From an uncultured Shimia sp. (GTDB taxonomy: Bacteria; Pseudomonadota; Alphaproteobacteria; Rhodobacterales; Rhodobacteraceae), in NCBI RefSeq assembly GCF_947498095.1, contig NZ_CANMJE010000008.1, positions 145,201-209,200 on the forward strand: a stretch of 64,000 nucleotides of DNA, read 5' to 3'. Shown piece after piece: positions 1 through 8,201 of the stretch. The position numbers and the translations under genes are program-made. Every line of letters starts with the position of its first letter. Position 1 is the stretch's first letter. The notes below the pieces were generated by a model. The model searched no databases and was not told where the DNA came from. It saw only the letters and a program-made list of their open reading frames with translations.

Positions 1-401
1 CTGGCATCCGCGTGATGGCCGACAATGTCCGTGAGTGATTGCAGCACGATAAATCCGATCATGCCCACGGCCGCCAAGCGTGACAGCAGCCCCAGAACGA
101 TCATCAACGGCAGGATGAACTCGGCCCATGTGCCGCCCAAAGCGACAGCCCAATGGAACAGTGACAGCTGTGATGTGTCGTAGCCTGCAGCCTCAAACAC
201 CCGCGGGAAGATTTGAACATAGGCCCCGGTCGACGGTTGAAATAGTCCCAAAAACCCGTCGCCCAGTTTGGTCAGGCCAGAGTTCCAGAAGTAGAACAGC
301 AGGACCGCTGCGAACAGAAATCGCGCCAGGGTTGGGATAATCCAGTCTGCCCGTTCTAACCTTGATAAAACGGAATTATGGAGTGAAATCAAGGCATTCA
401 T
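1..401 (-). CDS. DoxX family membrane protein, BufD-like (3' part outside window)
   Basis: The reading frame opens with ATG at 401 and is still open at base 1, so the C-terminus lies outside the window. The visible 133 residues carry hydrophobic segments around residues 22-42, 85-105 and 108-125 and the WNSGLTKL motif typical of DoxX-like quinone-linked membrane proteins. It is the last visible gene of a minus-strand run, 9 bases after the DUF2063 gene. In bufferin operons a DoxX protein (BufD) follows BufC. That placement, rather than any diagnostic residue, is why I call it BufD-like. Its biochemical role in those operons is not established; an electron-transfer role is inference. Confidence 0.8.
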   Translation of the reverse strand, partial: MNALISLHNSVLSRLERADWIIPTLARFLFAAVLLFYFWNSGLTKLGDGFLGLFQPSTGAYVQIFPRVFEAAGYDTSQLSLFHWAVALGGTWAEFILPLMIVLGLLSRLAAVGMIGFIVLQSLTDIVGHHADA

Positions 402-410
402 GCTGGTTCC

Positions 411-1160
411 TCAGGTGTTTGTAGACAAGATGGCTCGACAGGTCAGCAAGAGCGCGAGGCTGGCGCTGAGGTCGAAGTCCGGAGTGGATTGCGTGGCCAA
501 TTCAGCGGCGTCCCCAAGGGTTTCGCCCGCAGCCAATGCGACGGCAAAGGCGCCGCCACCGGCGGGCATCAGCTGTGGTTCGGGATCAAAATCCCGACGT
601 ACAATCAGCACGTCCTGAGCGCCTGCAGTGGGCTTGGCGGCCCCTTCAATCATGTTAAAGGCCCAGATGTCGTAGATCGGCCAGGGTGAGGTGGCAATCT
701 CTACGGATGGAACCAGCTCAATTTTGGCGGTCGCCAGATTTTCCGGAGGGATCCGGGACAGGACGTCGTCGTCCATCTCAGCGGAATCCGCGGCGTGGTA
801 AGAGCGCCTCATGGCCATTTCCATGTCCGCCACATCTCCGAGATAGCCGAGATGCTTCAAAGGTTCAAAGCCGCGCAGGAATGCGGGGAAGCTCGCGCCA
901 TAGTACATCATGAGAGGGCTGCTCGGAGGGGATTGACGCAGGTATACGCCTGCGATTGCTTTGAAGTTTTCTTCGCCCAGAAGTTTTGCGATTGCCGGGA
1001 AGCCGGTTTCAAGCGCCTCGGTCAAGGAAACGGCCACATTGTTGCGGTAGACATCAAACCTTCGCCCGGCAGGGACACCATTGGCATCCTTTAACCCTGT
1101 TGGCGCTGCCAGATCGTTGTTCAACAACGCGGCGCGAAAATCTGATTGGGTGACACTCAT
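411..1160 (-). CDS. DUF2063 domain protein, BufC/HvfC-like partner of MNIO enzyme
   Basis: 249-residue protein starting MSVTQSDFRAALL. The N-terminal half carries the DUF2063 signature, with FDVYRNNVAVSLTEALETGFP near residues 35-55 and LGEENFKAIAGVYL after it. A longer frame starts at 1220, but ATG 1160 forms an ATGA overlap with the stop of the upstream MNIO gene, so I chose it. In known MNIO systems this family acts with the DUF692 enzyme to recognise or position the precursor peptide during post-translational modification. It is probably cytoplasmic and translationally coupled to the MNIO gene. Confidence 0.85.
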   Translation of the reverse strand: MSVTQSDFRAALLNNDLAAPTGLKDANGVPAGRRFDVYRNNVAVSLTEALETGFPAIAKLLGEENFKAIAGVYLRQSPPSSPLMMYYGASFPAFLRGFEPLKHLGYLGDVADMEMAMRRSYHAADSAEMDDDVLSRIPPENLATAKIELVPSVEIATSPWPIYDIWAFNMIEGAAKPTAGAQDVLIVRRDFDPEPQLMPAGGGAFAVALAAGETLGDAAELATQSTPDFDLSASLALLLTCRAILSTNT

Positions 1161-2014
1161 GCCGCGACCTTTGCAAGGGCCTTGGCCGCGCGGGCGGCCT
1201 CGGATTCCAGTTCGGGCCACTCAGGCACATCATTGTCCCATTCAATTAGGATCGGACGCGGGCCAGCGCGCTCAAGCGTATGATCCAAGAGTGCCCAGAC
1301 CGGATCGACGACGGGTTTGCCGTGGCTGTCGATCAGCAGCGGCGCACCATGCTCATCTTCGTCCTCGTCATGACCGCCAAGGTGAATTTCTCCAACCAAT
1401 TCCAGTGGGTAATCGTCGATATAAGCGCGGGGATCATAGGTCAGGTTTGTGGCCGAGACAAAAACGTTGTTCACATCCAGCAACAGGCCACAGCCGGTCC
1501 GCTTGCCCAGTTCCCGAAGGAAATCCGGCTCGGACCATGTGCTTTCTTCAAACGCGAGGTAGCTGGAGGGGTTTTCTAGCATCATCTGCCGCTTGATGGT
1601 CTCTTGCAGTTGGTCGATGTGGTCGGCCACGCGGGTCAGAGTCTCATTCGTGTAAGGCAGGGGTAACAGATCATTCAGAAACGCGCTTTCATGGCTGGAC
1701 CAGGCAAGGTGTTCTGAAAAAACAGTGGGTTGAAGCCAGTCTACCAGATGTTTCAGTCGCGCCAGATGGTCGGCATCCAGATCGCGTTCACCGCCGATGG
1801 ACAGTCCGACGCCATGCACCGAGACCGGAAATCGTTCGGCGAGGTGACGTAGTTGGGCCAGCGGGCGACCACCGGCCCCCATGTAGTTTTCGGCGTGAAT
1901 TTCCAGCCAACCAACTGACCCGGGATCTTCCATGATGTTTTGGAAGTGTTGGGGTTTGTATCCAACACCTGGGGCATTCGGCAGGTCCGGGAAACGGGAT
2001 GTCACGTCAAACAT
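1157..2014 (-). CDS. DUF692/MNIO family multinuclear non-heme iron oxidative enzyme, BufB/HvfB-like
   Basis: 285-residue TIM-barrel-type protein of the MNIO (formerly DUF692) family. Likely iron-binding motifs are in order: GVGYKPQHF, WLEIHAENYMG, VHGVGLSIGGE, FSEHLAWS, MLENPSSYL, LLLDVNNVFVSA, EIHLGGHDED and IEWDND. MNIO enzymes modify cysteine residues of small precursor peptides. In bufferin systems the modified peptide chelates copper. It sits directly downstream of two DUF2282 precursor genes and overlaps the DUF2063 gene. A GTG at 2056 would extend the N-terminus by 14 residues and overlap the precursor stop at 2040. I prefer ATG 2014 because the conserved region begins soon after it, but neither start has a strong Shine-Dalgarno sequence. 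Confidence 0.88.
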   Translation of the reverse strand: MFDVTSRFPDLPNAPGVGYKPQHFQNIMEDPGSVGWLEIHAENYMGAGGRPLAQLRHLAERFPVSVHGVGLSIGGERDLDADHLARLKHLVDWLQPTVFSEHLAWSSHESAFLNDLLPLPYTNETLTRVADHIDQLQETIKRQMMLENPSSYLAFEESTWSEPDFLRELGKRTGCGLLLDVNNVFVSATNLTYDPRAYIDDYPLELVGEIHLGGHDEDEDEHGAPLLIDSHGKPVVDPVWALLDHTLERAGPRPILIEWDNDVPEWPELESEAARAAKALAKVAA

Positions 2015-2039
2015 GGGGGCAGGCTTTCGGATTTGACAG

Positions 2040-2342
2040 TCAGCTTGGTAGGTCACGATCTAAGGCATCAAGCGCGGGGCTTCTTGGTGTGCCATCTGCT
2101 AGATCGGGTAGTTCAATTTCCAGGCATGTGCCCTCATCAACCAGTGTCCAGGCATTGCCCTGATAGTCCACGGTCGAAGTCCCAGCACAGGATGTTCCCG
2201 GTCCGGCCTTGCAGCCGTTTTCACCCGCCATCGAAATGCCAAAGCACTTTTCTTTTTTTGCGGCCGCTGCTGGATCTGCTTGTAGCGCCAGAGCAGTAGC
2301 AACTGCACCGGCCAGCGACAACGCTTTCAATGGGTCCGACAT
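2040..2342 (-). CDS. DUF2282 family precursor peptide, bufferin BufA-like (copy nearest the MNIO gene)
   Basis: 100-residue protein with an N-terminal signal-like segment rich in Ala and Leu that ends near AAAAKK. Four cysteines follow, in the contexts [20 protein letters not shown] and EGTCLE. This is the DUF2282 pattern, in which the cysteines are substrates of the MNIO enzyme. ATG 2342 has GGGAG five bases upstream and is preferred to GTG 2348. It is paralogous to the next gene upstream; both contain [14 protein letters not shown]. After the last Cys both keep an acidic tail ending DALDRDLPS or [10 protein letters not shown] secreted copper-binding peptide is the likely role, by homology only. 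Confidence 0.87.
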   Translation of the reverse strand: MSDPLKALSLAGAVATALALQADPAAAAKKEKCFGISMAGENGCKAGPGTSCAGTSTVDYQGNAWTLVDEGTCLEIELPDLADGTPRSPALDALDRDLPS

Positions 2343-2476
2343 TTTCACTCCCTTTCACCTAATAGTTCGTTGATCTGAACAAATACTTACGAGGTTAAAG
2401 GATAAACATAGCACAAATTGTAGAGGTGTCCGCAAAGTTGGCCCCGACACATGTGCATCGGGGCCAGAGAACCAGC

Positions 2477-2782
2477 TTATGCCGGCAGGTCACGCTCCAG
2501 CGCTTCCAGCGAGCCTTTGCGCATCGTGCCGTCTGCCTGTGCTGGCAGTTCTACTTCCATGCAGGTGCCCGCGTCGACGAGTGTCCAGGCGTTGCCTTGG
2601 TAGTCCACGGTCGAGGTGCCGGCGCATGTGGTGCCGGGGCCCGCGGCGCAGTCATTTTTGCCGGCCATCGAAACGCCATAGCACTTTTCTTTACCCGCTG
2701 CTGCGGCTTCGGTGTGGCTTACGGCGGTCAGGGCGGCTGCTACTGCGCTGGCGACGGCGAGTGTTTTTACGGTCTTCGACAT
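2477..2782 (-). CDS. DUF2282 family precursor peptide, bufferin BufA-like (first gene of operon)
   Basis: 101-residue paralog of the gene at 2040-2342, with a signal peptide (residues 1 to about 28, Ala/Val/Thr rich) and four cysteines in the contexts [20 protein letters not shown] and AGTCME. ATG 2782 is preceded by GGGAAGAG; a longer frame to 2836 has no such signal. It heads the presumed operon, with 134 bases before the second copy. The identical block [18 protein letters not shown] in both copies suggests a fairly recent duplication or strong selection. Inferred role: substrate of the MNIO/DUF2063 pair, exported to bind metal, most likely copper. Confidence 0.87.
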   Translation of the reverse strand: MSKTVKTLAVASAVAAALTAVSHTEAAAAGKEKCYGVSMAGKNDCAAGPGTTCAGTSTVDYQGNAWTLVDAGTCMEVELPAQADGTMRKGSLEALERDLPA

Positions 2783-2949
2783 GGTGTTCTCTTCCCTAGT
2801 TAGGTTTGTCATTCGAGCCACCGTTTGAGGCGGCATGTGAAAAATCTAAGTCGGGAAGGGTCACACGTACCAATCACGGGGGCGTGTATCACGACCGCGT
2901 CAGAGGGTGTGACGGTTTCGTGAGGATTCCAGCGCTGGAAGGCGGCAAA

Positions 2950-2996
2950 TGTTTCGAAAACGAAACGGGCGCGCCCGGTTTTCCCGGACGCGCCCG
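2950..2996 (-). terminator. Rho-independent terminator of thrS
   Basis: Read on the minus strand just past the thrS stop, a GC-rich stem of about 12 bp (arms around 2967-2978 and 2984-2996, loop AAAA-like) is followed by GTTTCGTTTTCG. It separates thrS from the bufferin operon transcribed in the same direction. Confidence 0.75.
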
Positions 2997-3015
2997 CCGA
3001 TTGTTGCAATCGATG

Positions 3016-4998
3016 TTACGCTAGGTCAGGAGGCGTGGCCTCAATCGCGAGTTGGCTCACGATTTCGTCCAGTGTCTGGACTTTGCTTTGCTTCTCACCC
3101 AAGCGGCGGGTTGAAACGGTGCCTTCTTCGACCTCTTTCTTGCCGATGGCCAGAATGACCGGAACCTTGCCAACCGAATGCTCGCGGACCTTATAGTTGA
3201 TCTTTTCATTGCGCAGATCGGCCTCGGCGCGCACGCCAACTGCTTTCAGGGCTTCGACAACCTCAAGGCAATAGTCATCCGCATCCGAGACGATTGCGGC
3301 CACAACAACCTGACGCGGCGCCAGCCAGAACGGCAGTTTGCCTTCCCAGTTCTCGATCAGAATGCCGACAAAGCGTTCGAACGACCCAAGACAGGCGCGG
3401 TGCAGCATATAGGGGCGGTGCTTGCCGCCATCCGCCGCAATGTAAGTCGCATCCAGACGCTCGGGCAGGTTGGGATCAACCTGGAAGGTGCCACATTGCC
3501 AGACCCGGCCAATGGCATCCGTCAGGTAAAAGTCGAGCTTTGGCCCATAAAAGGCGCCATCACCCGGTTCCAACGTGTAGTCACGGCCTACGGCCTTGAT
3601 CGCGTTCTCCAGCGCACCTTCGACGTAATCCCAGCTTTCATCACTGCCGACGCGCTTTTCAGGGCGGGTGGCGAACTTGATCTCGAACTCAGGGAAACCG
3701 AGTTCGCTGTAGATATCCGCGAGGAAGTCGATGAACTTGGCGCATTCTTCCTGAATCTGCTCTTCGGTGCAGAAGATATGCGCATCGTCCTGCGTAAAGC
3801 CGCGCACACGCATGATGCCGTGCAGCGCGCCCGAGGGTTCAAATCGCGCACAGGATCCAAACTCGGCCAGCCGCAGGGGCAGGTCGCGATAGGATTTCAG
3901 GCCCTGATTGAACACCTGCACGTGGCAGGGACAGTTCATCGGTTTCAGCGCGTTGATGCGCGTGTGTTCGTGGCTCTTGGCACTGGCGTCATCGTTTTCA
4001 CCATCACGGCTCTCGTCGACTTCGACGATGAACATGTGGTGCTGATACTTTTCCCAGTGGCCCGAGGCTTCCCACAGTTTGCGGTCCACAACCTGCGGCG
4101 TGTTGATTTCCTGATACCCGCCCGCACGTTGCTTGCGGCGCATGTAATCCTGAAGCTGGGTGTAGATCGTCCAGCCATTGGGGTGCCAGAACACCTGACC
4201 GGGGGCTTCTTCCTGCATGTGGAACAGATTCATTTCGCGGCCCAGCTTACGGTGGTCGCGTTTTTCGGCCTCTTCAAGGAAGTGCAGGTGCTTTTTCAGG
4301 TCTTCCTTGTTTTTGAAGGCCACACCATAGATGCGCTGCAATTGAGCGTTTTTGCTGTCACCACGCCAATAGGCGCCCGAGACGCGCATCAGTTTGAAGG
4401 CGTCGGCAGGGACCTGACCAGTATGTTGCAGGTGTGGGCCACGGCAAAGATCCTGCCAATGGCCGTGCCAATACATGCGCAGCGGCTCTTCGCCGGGAAT
4501 GGCGTCAATCAGCTCAACCTTATAAGGCTCGTTGTTGGCCTCGTAGAACTTGACCGCGCGATCACGATCCCAGACCTCGGTGGTAACCGGGTCACGGCGA
4601 TTGATGATCTCTTTCATCTTCTTCTCAATGGCGCCCAAGTCTTCAGGCGTGAACGGCTCGTCGCGGTCAAAGTCATAATACCAGCCATGTTCGATGACCG
4701 GGCCGATGGTGACTTTGACGTCGGGCCAGATTTCTTGCACGGCGCGGGCCATGATATGGGCGCAGTCATGCCGGATCAGTTCCAGCGCTTCGGCGTCACT
4801 GTCTTTGAGGGTATTGATGGCGATTGTCGCATCGGCGCTGATCGGCCATTGAAGATCCCAGTGCTTGCCGTCGACAGTGGCGGAAATCGCCTTTTTGCCC
4901 AAGCTGCTAGAGATCGATGCCGCCACAACGGCAGGGGTAACGCCGCTCTCGAAAGAACGTGCATTGCCATCAGGAAAAGTAAGGGAAATATCGGCCAT
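3016..4998 (-). CDS. thrS: Threonine--tRNA ligase
   Basis: 660 residues, slightly longer than the usual 640-650. Domain order: N-terminal TGS domain (starts [11 protein letters not shown]), an editing domain with [12 protein letters not shown] near residue 77, then a class II catalytic core. Catalytic features are MNCPCHV near 355 (zinc-ligand Cys), the motif 2 region [14 protein letters not shown], and the motif 3 region [11 protein letters not shown]. An anticodon-binding domain fills the C-terminus ([11 protein letters not shown]). It charges tRNA-Thr in the cytoplasm. It stands alone, ends in a strong terminator, and shares a divergent intergenic region with the hydrolase at 5156. Confidence 0.97.
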   Translation of the reverse strand: MADISLTFPDGNARSFESGVTPAVVAASISSSLGKKAISATVDGKHWDLQWPISADATIAINTLKDSDAEALELIRHDCAHIMARAVQEIWPDVKVTIGPVIEHGWYYDFDRDEPFTPEDLGAIEKKMKEIINRRDPVTTEVWDRDRAVKFYEANNEPYKVELIDAIPGEEPLRMYWHGHWQDLCRGPHLQHTGQVPADAFKLMRVSGAYWRGDSKNAQLQRIYGVAFKNKEDLKKHLHFLEEAEKRDHRKLGREMNLFHMQEEAPGQVFWHPNGWTIYTQLQDYMRRKQRAGGYQEINTPQVVDRKLWEASGHWEKYQHHMFIVEVDESRDGENDDASAKSHEHTRINALKPMNCPCHVQVFNQGLKSYRDLPLRLAEFGSCARFEPSGALHGIMRVRGFTQDDAHIFCTEEQIQEECAKFIDFLADIYSELGFPEFEIKFATRPEKRVGSDESWDYVEGALENAIKAVGRDYTLEPGDGAFYGPKLDFYLTDAIGRVWQCGTFQVDPNLPERLDATYIAADGGKHRPYMLHRACLGSFERFVGILIENWEGKLPFWLAPRQVVVAAIVSDADDYCLEVVEALKAVGVRAEADLRNEKINYKVREHSVGKVPVILAIGKKEVEEGTVSTRRLGEKQSKVQTLDEIVSQLAIEATPPDLA

Positions 4999-5155
4999 GT
5001 GCCTATAGCTCCTCGTCAGTTTGGCGCCTACGGGACGCCCGGTTGCGGGTATGTGGTTCGGGGCAGGTTTTGCGCCTTTGGCCGGGCCAAGTCAAGCGGG
5101 CTTTCAAGGCCGCGTCGCGAAGGCTAAGGTCGCGTCAGACAACAAGGGATCGACA

Positions 5156-5905
5156 ATGAGCGTCACGCAATTCTTTGACAGCCCCCAAGGGCGTCGCATC
5201 GCCTATCACAAAAGTGGAACCCAAGGGCCTACTGTGGTTTTTCTGGGGGGGCTGAAATCCGACATGGAAGGCACCAAAGCCGTGTATCTGGAGGCCTGGG
5301 CACATAAGCGCGATCAAGCGTTTCTGCGGTTTGACTACTCCGGGCATGGGGAAAGTTCTGGCACATTCGAAGACGGGTGCATCGGCGACTGGCACGAAGA
5401 CACGCTGGCGGCCATAGATGCCCTGACCACGGGACCACTGATTGTGCTTGGCTCCTCGATGGGGGGCTGGCAGGCGCTGTTGCTCGCGCGGGCAATCCCT
5501 GAGCGTATCGCGGGCATGGTCACAATCGCCGCCGCACCAGATTTTACTGAAGACAGTTATTGGGCGGGTTTCACAGACTCGCAGAAACAGGCCTTGGATG
5601 TTGTCGGCCACGTGGAATTACCTTCGGATTACATGGAGCCCTATATCATCACCCGTCGGATGATCGAAGACGGCCGCAAAAACCTGGTTCTGCGCGCGCC
5701 TCTGGCGTTGCCTTTCCCGGTTCGCATGTTGCAAGGCACCGAAGATACGGCGGTCGACAGGGATGTGGCGCTAAAACTGTTAGATCATGCCGAAGGCGAC
5801 GATATTCGACTGACTTTGGTGAAGGGTGCGGACCATAGGTTCTCTGATGAGACTTGTCTGAAGCTGATCGAAAAGAGCGTCGAGAAGGTCATTATGCGAG
5901 GATAA
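5156..5905 (+). CDS. Alpha/beta hydrolase
   Basis: 249 residues. An oxyanion-type loop (VVFLGGLKSDM) precedes a nucleophile elbow LGSSMGGWQAL (Ser near residue 104); a late Asp lies in QGTEDTAVD and the catalytic His in KGADHRFSD. The layout resembles small serine hydrolases of the ABHD10/thioesterase kind. A 45-residue in-frame extension upstream overlaps the thrS promoter region and has no hydrolase-like sequence, so ATG 5156 is taken. The substrate cannot be read from the sequence. It is followed 8 bases later by another hydrolase and is probably co-transcribed with it. Confidence 0.85.
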   Translation: MSVTQFFDSPQGRRIAYHKSGTQGPTVVFLGGLKSDMEGTKAVYLEAWAHKRDQAFLRFDYSGHGESSGTFEDGCIGDWHEDTLAAIDALTTGPLIVLGSSMGGWQALLLARAIPERIAGMVTIAAAPDFTEDSYWAGFTDSQKQALDVVGHVELPSDYMEPYIITRRMIEDGRKNLVLRAPLALPFPVRMLQGTEDTAVDRDVALKLLDHAEGDDIRLTLVKGADHRFSDETCLKLIEKSVEKVIMRG

Positions 5906-5913
5906 GTTGTAGA

Positions 5914-6897
5914 ATGCGAACATTTGGGCGTTTTTTGGGACGGAGCCTTCTGGTCCTTGTTCTGGCCAGTCTCGCGCTGTGGATATTCGGGCCATACGAG
6001 CGGATTTCGGTTGTGCCGAGCCATGACCCTGCGGCCATCGGCGCGGATGTCGAAGCGTATCTCGCCGCGCAAGAGGCAGAGATTTCCGACATAACACCCG
6101 GAACCGAAAAACGTGTCATTTGGTACGACGAGCCGGGTACAAAAACGCCACTGTCCATTGTCTATGTGCATGGATTTTCGGCCACGTCCGAAGAAATCCG
6201 ACCTGTGCCTGACATGGTGGCCCGGGAATTGGGGGCGAACCTGCACTACACGCGGCTCGCGGGGCACGGACGTCCGGGGGGGGCCTTGGCCAAAGCCAGG
6301 GCGCAAGAGTGGATGACCGACATGGCCGAGGCACTTGAGATTGGGCGGCGCATTGGTGATGAGGTCATCGTGATCTCAACTTCAACAGGGGCGACCTTGG
6401 CCGCCGAAGCCGCTTTGCAGCCCGCAATGATGGAGCGTGTCAAAGGGCTGGTGATGATTTCGCCAAACTTCCGGATCAATGACCCGACGGCTGGTGTGCT
6501 GACCATGCCCGCCGCCCGCTATTGGGTGCCAGTAGCTGCCGGAAAAACCCGGTCATGGGAGGGGCAGAACGAGGGCCATAACACTTACTGGACCACAACC
6601 TATCCGACAGAAGCCCTGTTTCAGATGGCAGCACTGGTTCAACATAGCGTTGCGCAGGATTATGGTGCGGCGACACATCCCGTTCTGTTCTGGTTCTCAG
6701 ATGCGGATGGGGTTGTCGATCATGCCGCGACGCGCGAGATTGCCGGGCAATGGGGTGGCCCAGTGACATTGGAAGCGCGGACGCTTGGTGAGGGCGATGA
6801 TCCCTACAATCATGTCATCGCGGGCGACATACTCTCCCCCGGTCAAACGCAAATTACCACAGTAAATATTATTAATTGGATCAACAATTTAACATGA
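5914..6897 (+). CDS. Membrane-anchored alpha/beta hydrolase
   Basis: 327 residues. One hydrophobic segment (about residues 8-26, LLVLVLASLALWIFG) anchors the N-terminus, followed by a hydrolase fold with VYVHGFSATSEE (HG oxyanion motif), nucleophile region VISTSTGATLAAE (Ser in STSTG, a variant of GxSxG), acid region FSDADGVVDH and His in YNHVIAG. ATG 5914 lies 8 bases after the upstream hydrolase stop; the longer frame overlaps that gene. The catalytic domain probably faces the periplasm. It may act as a lipase or esterase; the substrate is unknown. Confidence 0.8.
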   Translation: MRTFGRFLGRSLLVLVLASLALWIFGPYERISVVPSHDPAAIGADVEAYLAAQEAEISDITPGTEKRVIWYDEPGTKTPLSIVYVHGFSATSEEIRPVPDMVARELGANLHYTRLAGHGRPGGALAKARAQEWMTDMAEALEIGRRIGDEVIVISTSTGATLAAEAALQPAMMERVKGLVMISPNFRINDPTAGVLTMPAARYWVPVAAGKTRSWEGQNEGHNTYWTTTYPTEALFQMAALVQHSVAQDYGAATHPVLFWFSDADGVVDHAATREIAGQWGGPVTLEARTLGEGDDPYNHVIAGDILSPGQTQITTVNIINWINNLT

Positions 6898-6909
6898 AAG
6901 GCTCATTTG

Positions 6910-7359
6910 ATGAGTGAAACAATGCAGCCGCGTGTGAGCTTGATCACGCTTGCGGTCGACGATCTGGAAAAGAGCGCTTCGTTTTACGAGGCGCTTGGTT
7001 GGAAACGGGTGGAAAGTCCGGATGGTGTGATTGCATTTGATTTGATTGGCCAGACGCTAGGTCTTTATCCCAAAGCGGCGTTGGCGGATGAATTGGGCAT
7101 CGAGACACAGGACATTGGCGGGTTTTCTGGCATAACACTGGCCCACAATCTCCGCGAGAAAGAGCATGTAGCGCCATTGTTGGCGAAGGCCGAAGCGGCG
7201 GGGGCGAAAATCCTCAAGCCTGCGCAGGACGTTTTCTGGGGTGGGCACCACGGGTACTTCGCAGACTTGGATGGGCATATTTGGGAGATTGCGTGGAACC
7301 CGTTTTCACCTTTGTCCCCTGGAGGCGCGTTCCGGTGGACGGGTTACGCAGAGTCATAA
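6910..7359 (+). CDS. VOC family (glyoxalase/bleomycin resistance-like) protein
   Basis: 149 residues with two beta-alpha-beta-beta-beta halves typical of VOC proteins: SLITLAVDDLEKSASFYEALGW at the start, and GYFADLDGHIWEIAWNP near the C-terminus with the usual D-G-H-x-W-E metal-ligand region. ATG 6910 is used; a TTG three bases earlier is also in frame. It follows the membrane hydrolase by 12 bases and may share its transcript. Substrate unknown. Confidence 0.85.
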   Translation: MSETMQPRVSLITLAVDDLEKSASFYEALGWKRVESPDGVIAFDLIGQTLGLYPKAALADELGIETQDIGGFSGITLAHNLREKEHVAPLLAKAEAAGAKILKPAQDVFWGGHHGYFADLDGHIWEIAWNPFSPLSPGGAFRWTGYAES

Positions 7360-7446
7360 TCCGCCGAAGCGCTTGACGGGGCTTGCGACTGGACCGACAC
7401 TGACACCGCGGGCAACGGACCCCGCGTAAGGCAAAAGGCAAGCACC

Positions 7447-8157
7447 ATGAGCGAACCGCTGGTTCTCTTACCCGGTATGATGTGTGACGCGCGGTTGTTT
7501 GGACCGCAGATTGCGGAGCTCTCTTCGGAGTTTGTCGTGACAGTCGCCCCAATCACCCAAGGTGAACGTATCGAAGAGATTGCCTCGTCGATCCTGTCGC
7601 AGTTACCAGCGAAATTTGCGCTGGCAGGGCTGAGCATGGGGGGGGTCGTCGCGATGGAGATCCTTCGCCGGGCGCCTGACCGCGTCACGCGCGTGGCCTT
7701 GATGGACACCAACCCGCTGGCGGAAACCCCACAGAGTTCAGCTGCTTACGAGCCGATGATCGTTGGTGCGCGGGCAGGGCGGCTGGAGCAGGTTCTGACC
7801 GAGTTCATGCGGCCTGAGTTTCTGGCGCCGGAACCTCAGCGCACAGAGGTTTTGGCGCTTGTGCGCGAGATGGGGTTGTATCTGGGGTCGGACGTCTTTG
7901 TCCGGCAAGCCCGAGCGCTGCAACGTCGGCGCGATCAGCAGGGCACATTGCGGCGTTGCAAGGTGCCCGCATTGGTTCTGTGTGGCGAATACGATGGTCT
8001 GACGCCGCCGAAACGCCACAGTTTCATGGCCGAATTGATCCCCTATGCTGAGCTGATGGTCATCAAGAATGCCGGTCATTTGCCGACACTCGAACAACCC
8101 GCAGCCACAACCGAGGCGTTGCGGACCTGGATGAAACAACCCTTTGTTCTGCAATAA
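7447..8157 (+). CDS. Alpha/beta hydrolase
   Basis: 236 residues. The N-terminus is LVLLPGMMCDARLF, the nucleophile elbow is LAGLSMGGVVAME (Ser near residue 66), the acid is in CGEYDGLTPP and the His in NAGHLPTLEQP. This is a classic Ser-Asp-His hydrolase of the menaquinone-hydrolase/esterase type. It lies 87 bases after the VOC gene and ends at a hairpin that also faces the convergent phaZ gene. No pathway assignment is justified from context. Confidence 0.85.
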   Translation: MSEPLVLLPGMMCDARLFGPQIAELSSEFVVTVAPITQGERIEEIASSILSQLPAKFALAGLSMGGVVAMEILRRAPDRVTRVALMDTNPLAETPQSSAAYEPMIVGARAGRLEQVLTEFMRPEFLAPEPQRTEVLALVREMGLYLGSDVFVRQARALQRRRDQQGTLRRCKVPALVLCGEYDGLTPPKRHSFMAELIPYAELMVIKNAGHLPTLEQPAATTEALRTWMKQPFVLQ

Positions 8158-8188
8158 AAAAGGGGCCTGAACGGCCCCTGATTTTCAT
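8158..8188. terminator. Bidirectional terminator between hydrolase and phaZ
   Basis: Perfect hairpin AGGGGCC-TGAAC-GGCCCCT at 8161-8179, followed by GATTTTC on the plus strand and by a T run on the minus strand (the A5 tract at 8156-8160). It can serve the convergent genes on both sides. Confidence 0.8.
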
Positions 8189-8201
8189 GAATTGTGCCGC
8201 C

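Noticed and set aside
2950..2996. Riboswitch or leader of the bufferin operon
   Set aside because: The structure lies directly after thrS, has a stem plus T-rich tail typical of a terminator, and is more than 165 bases from the first precursor gene.
3178..5127. 649-residue plus-strand frame
   Set aside because: Lies entirely over thrS on the other strand. thrS has all class II synthetase motifs; the plus frame has no recognisable domain and reflects codon bias.
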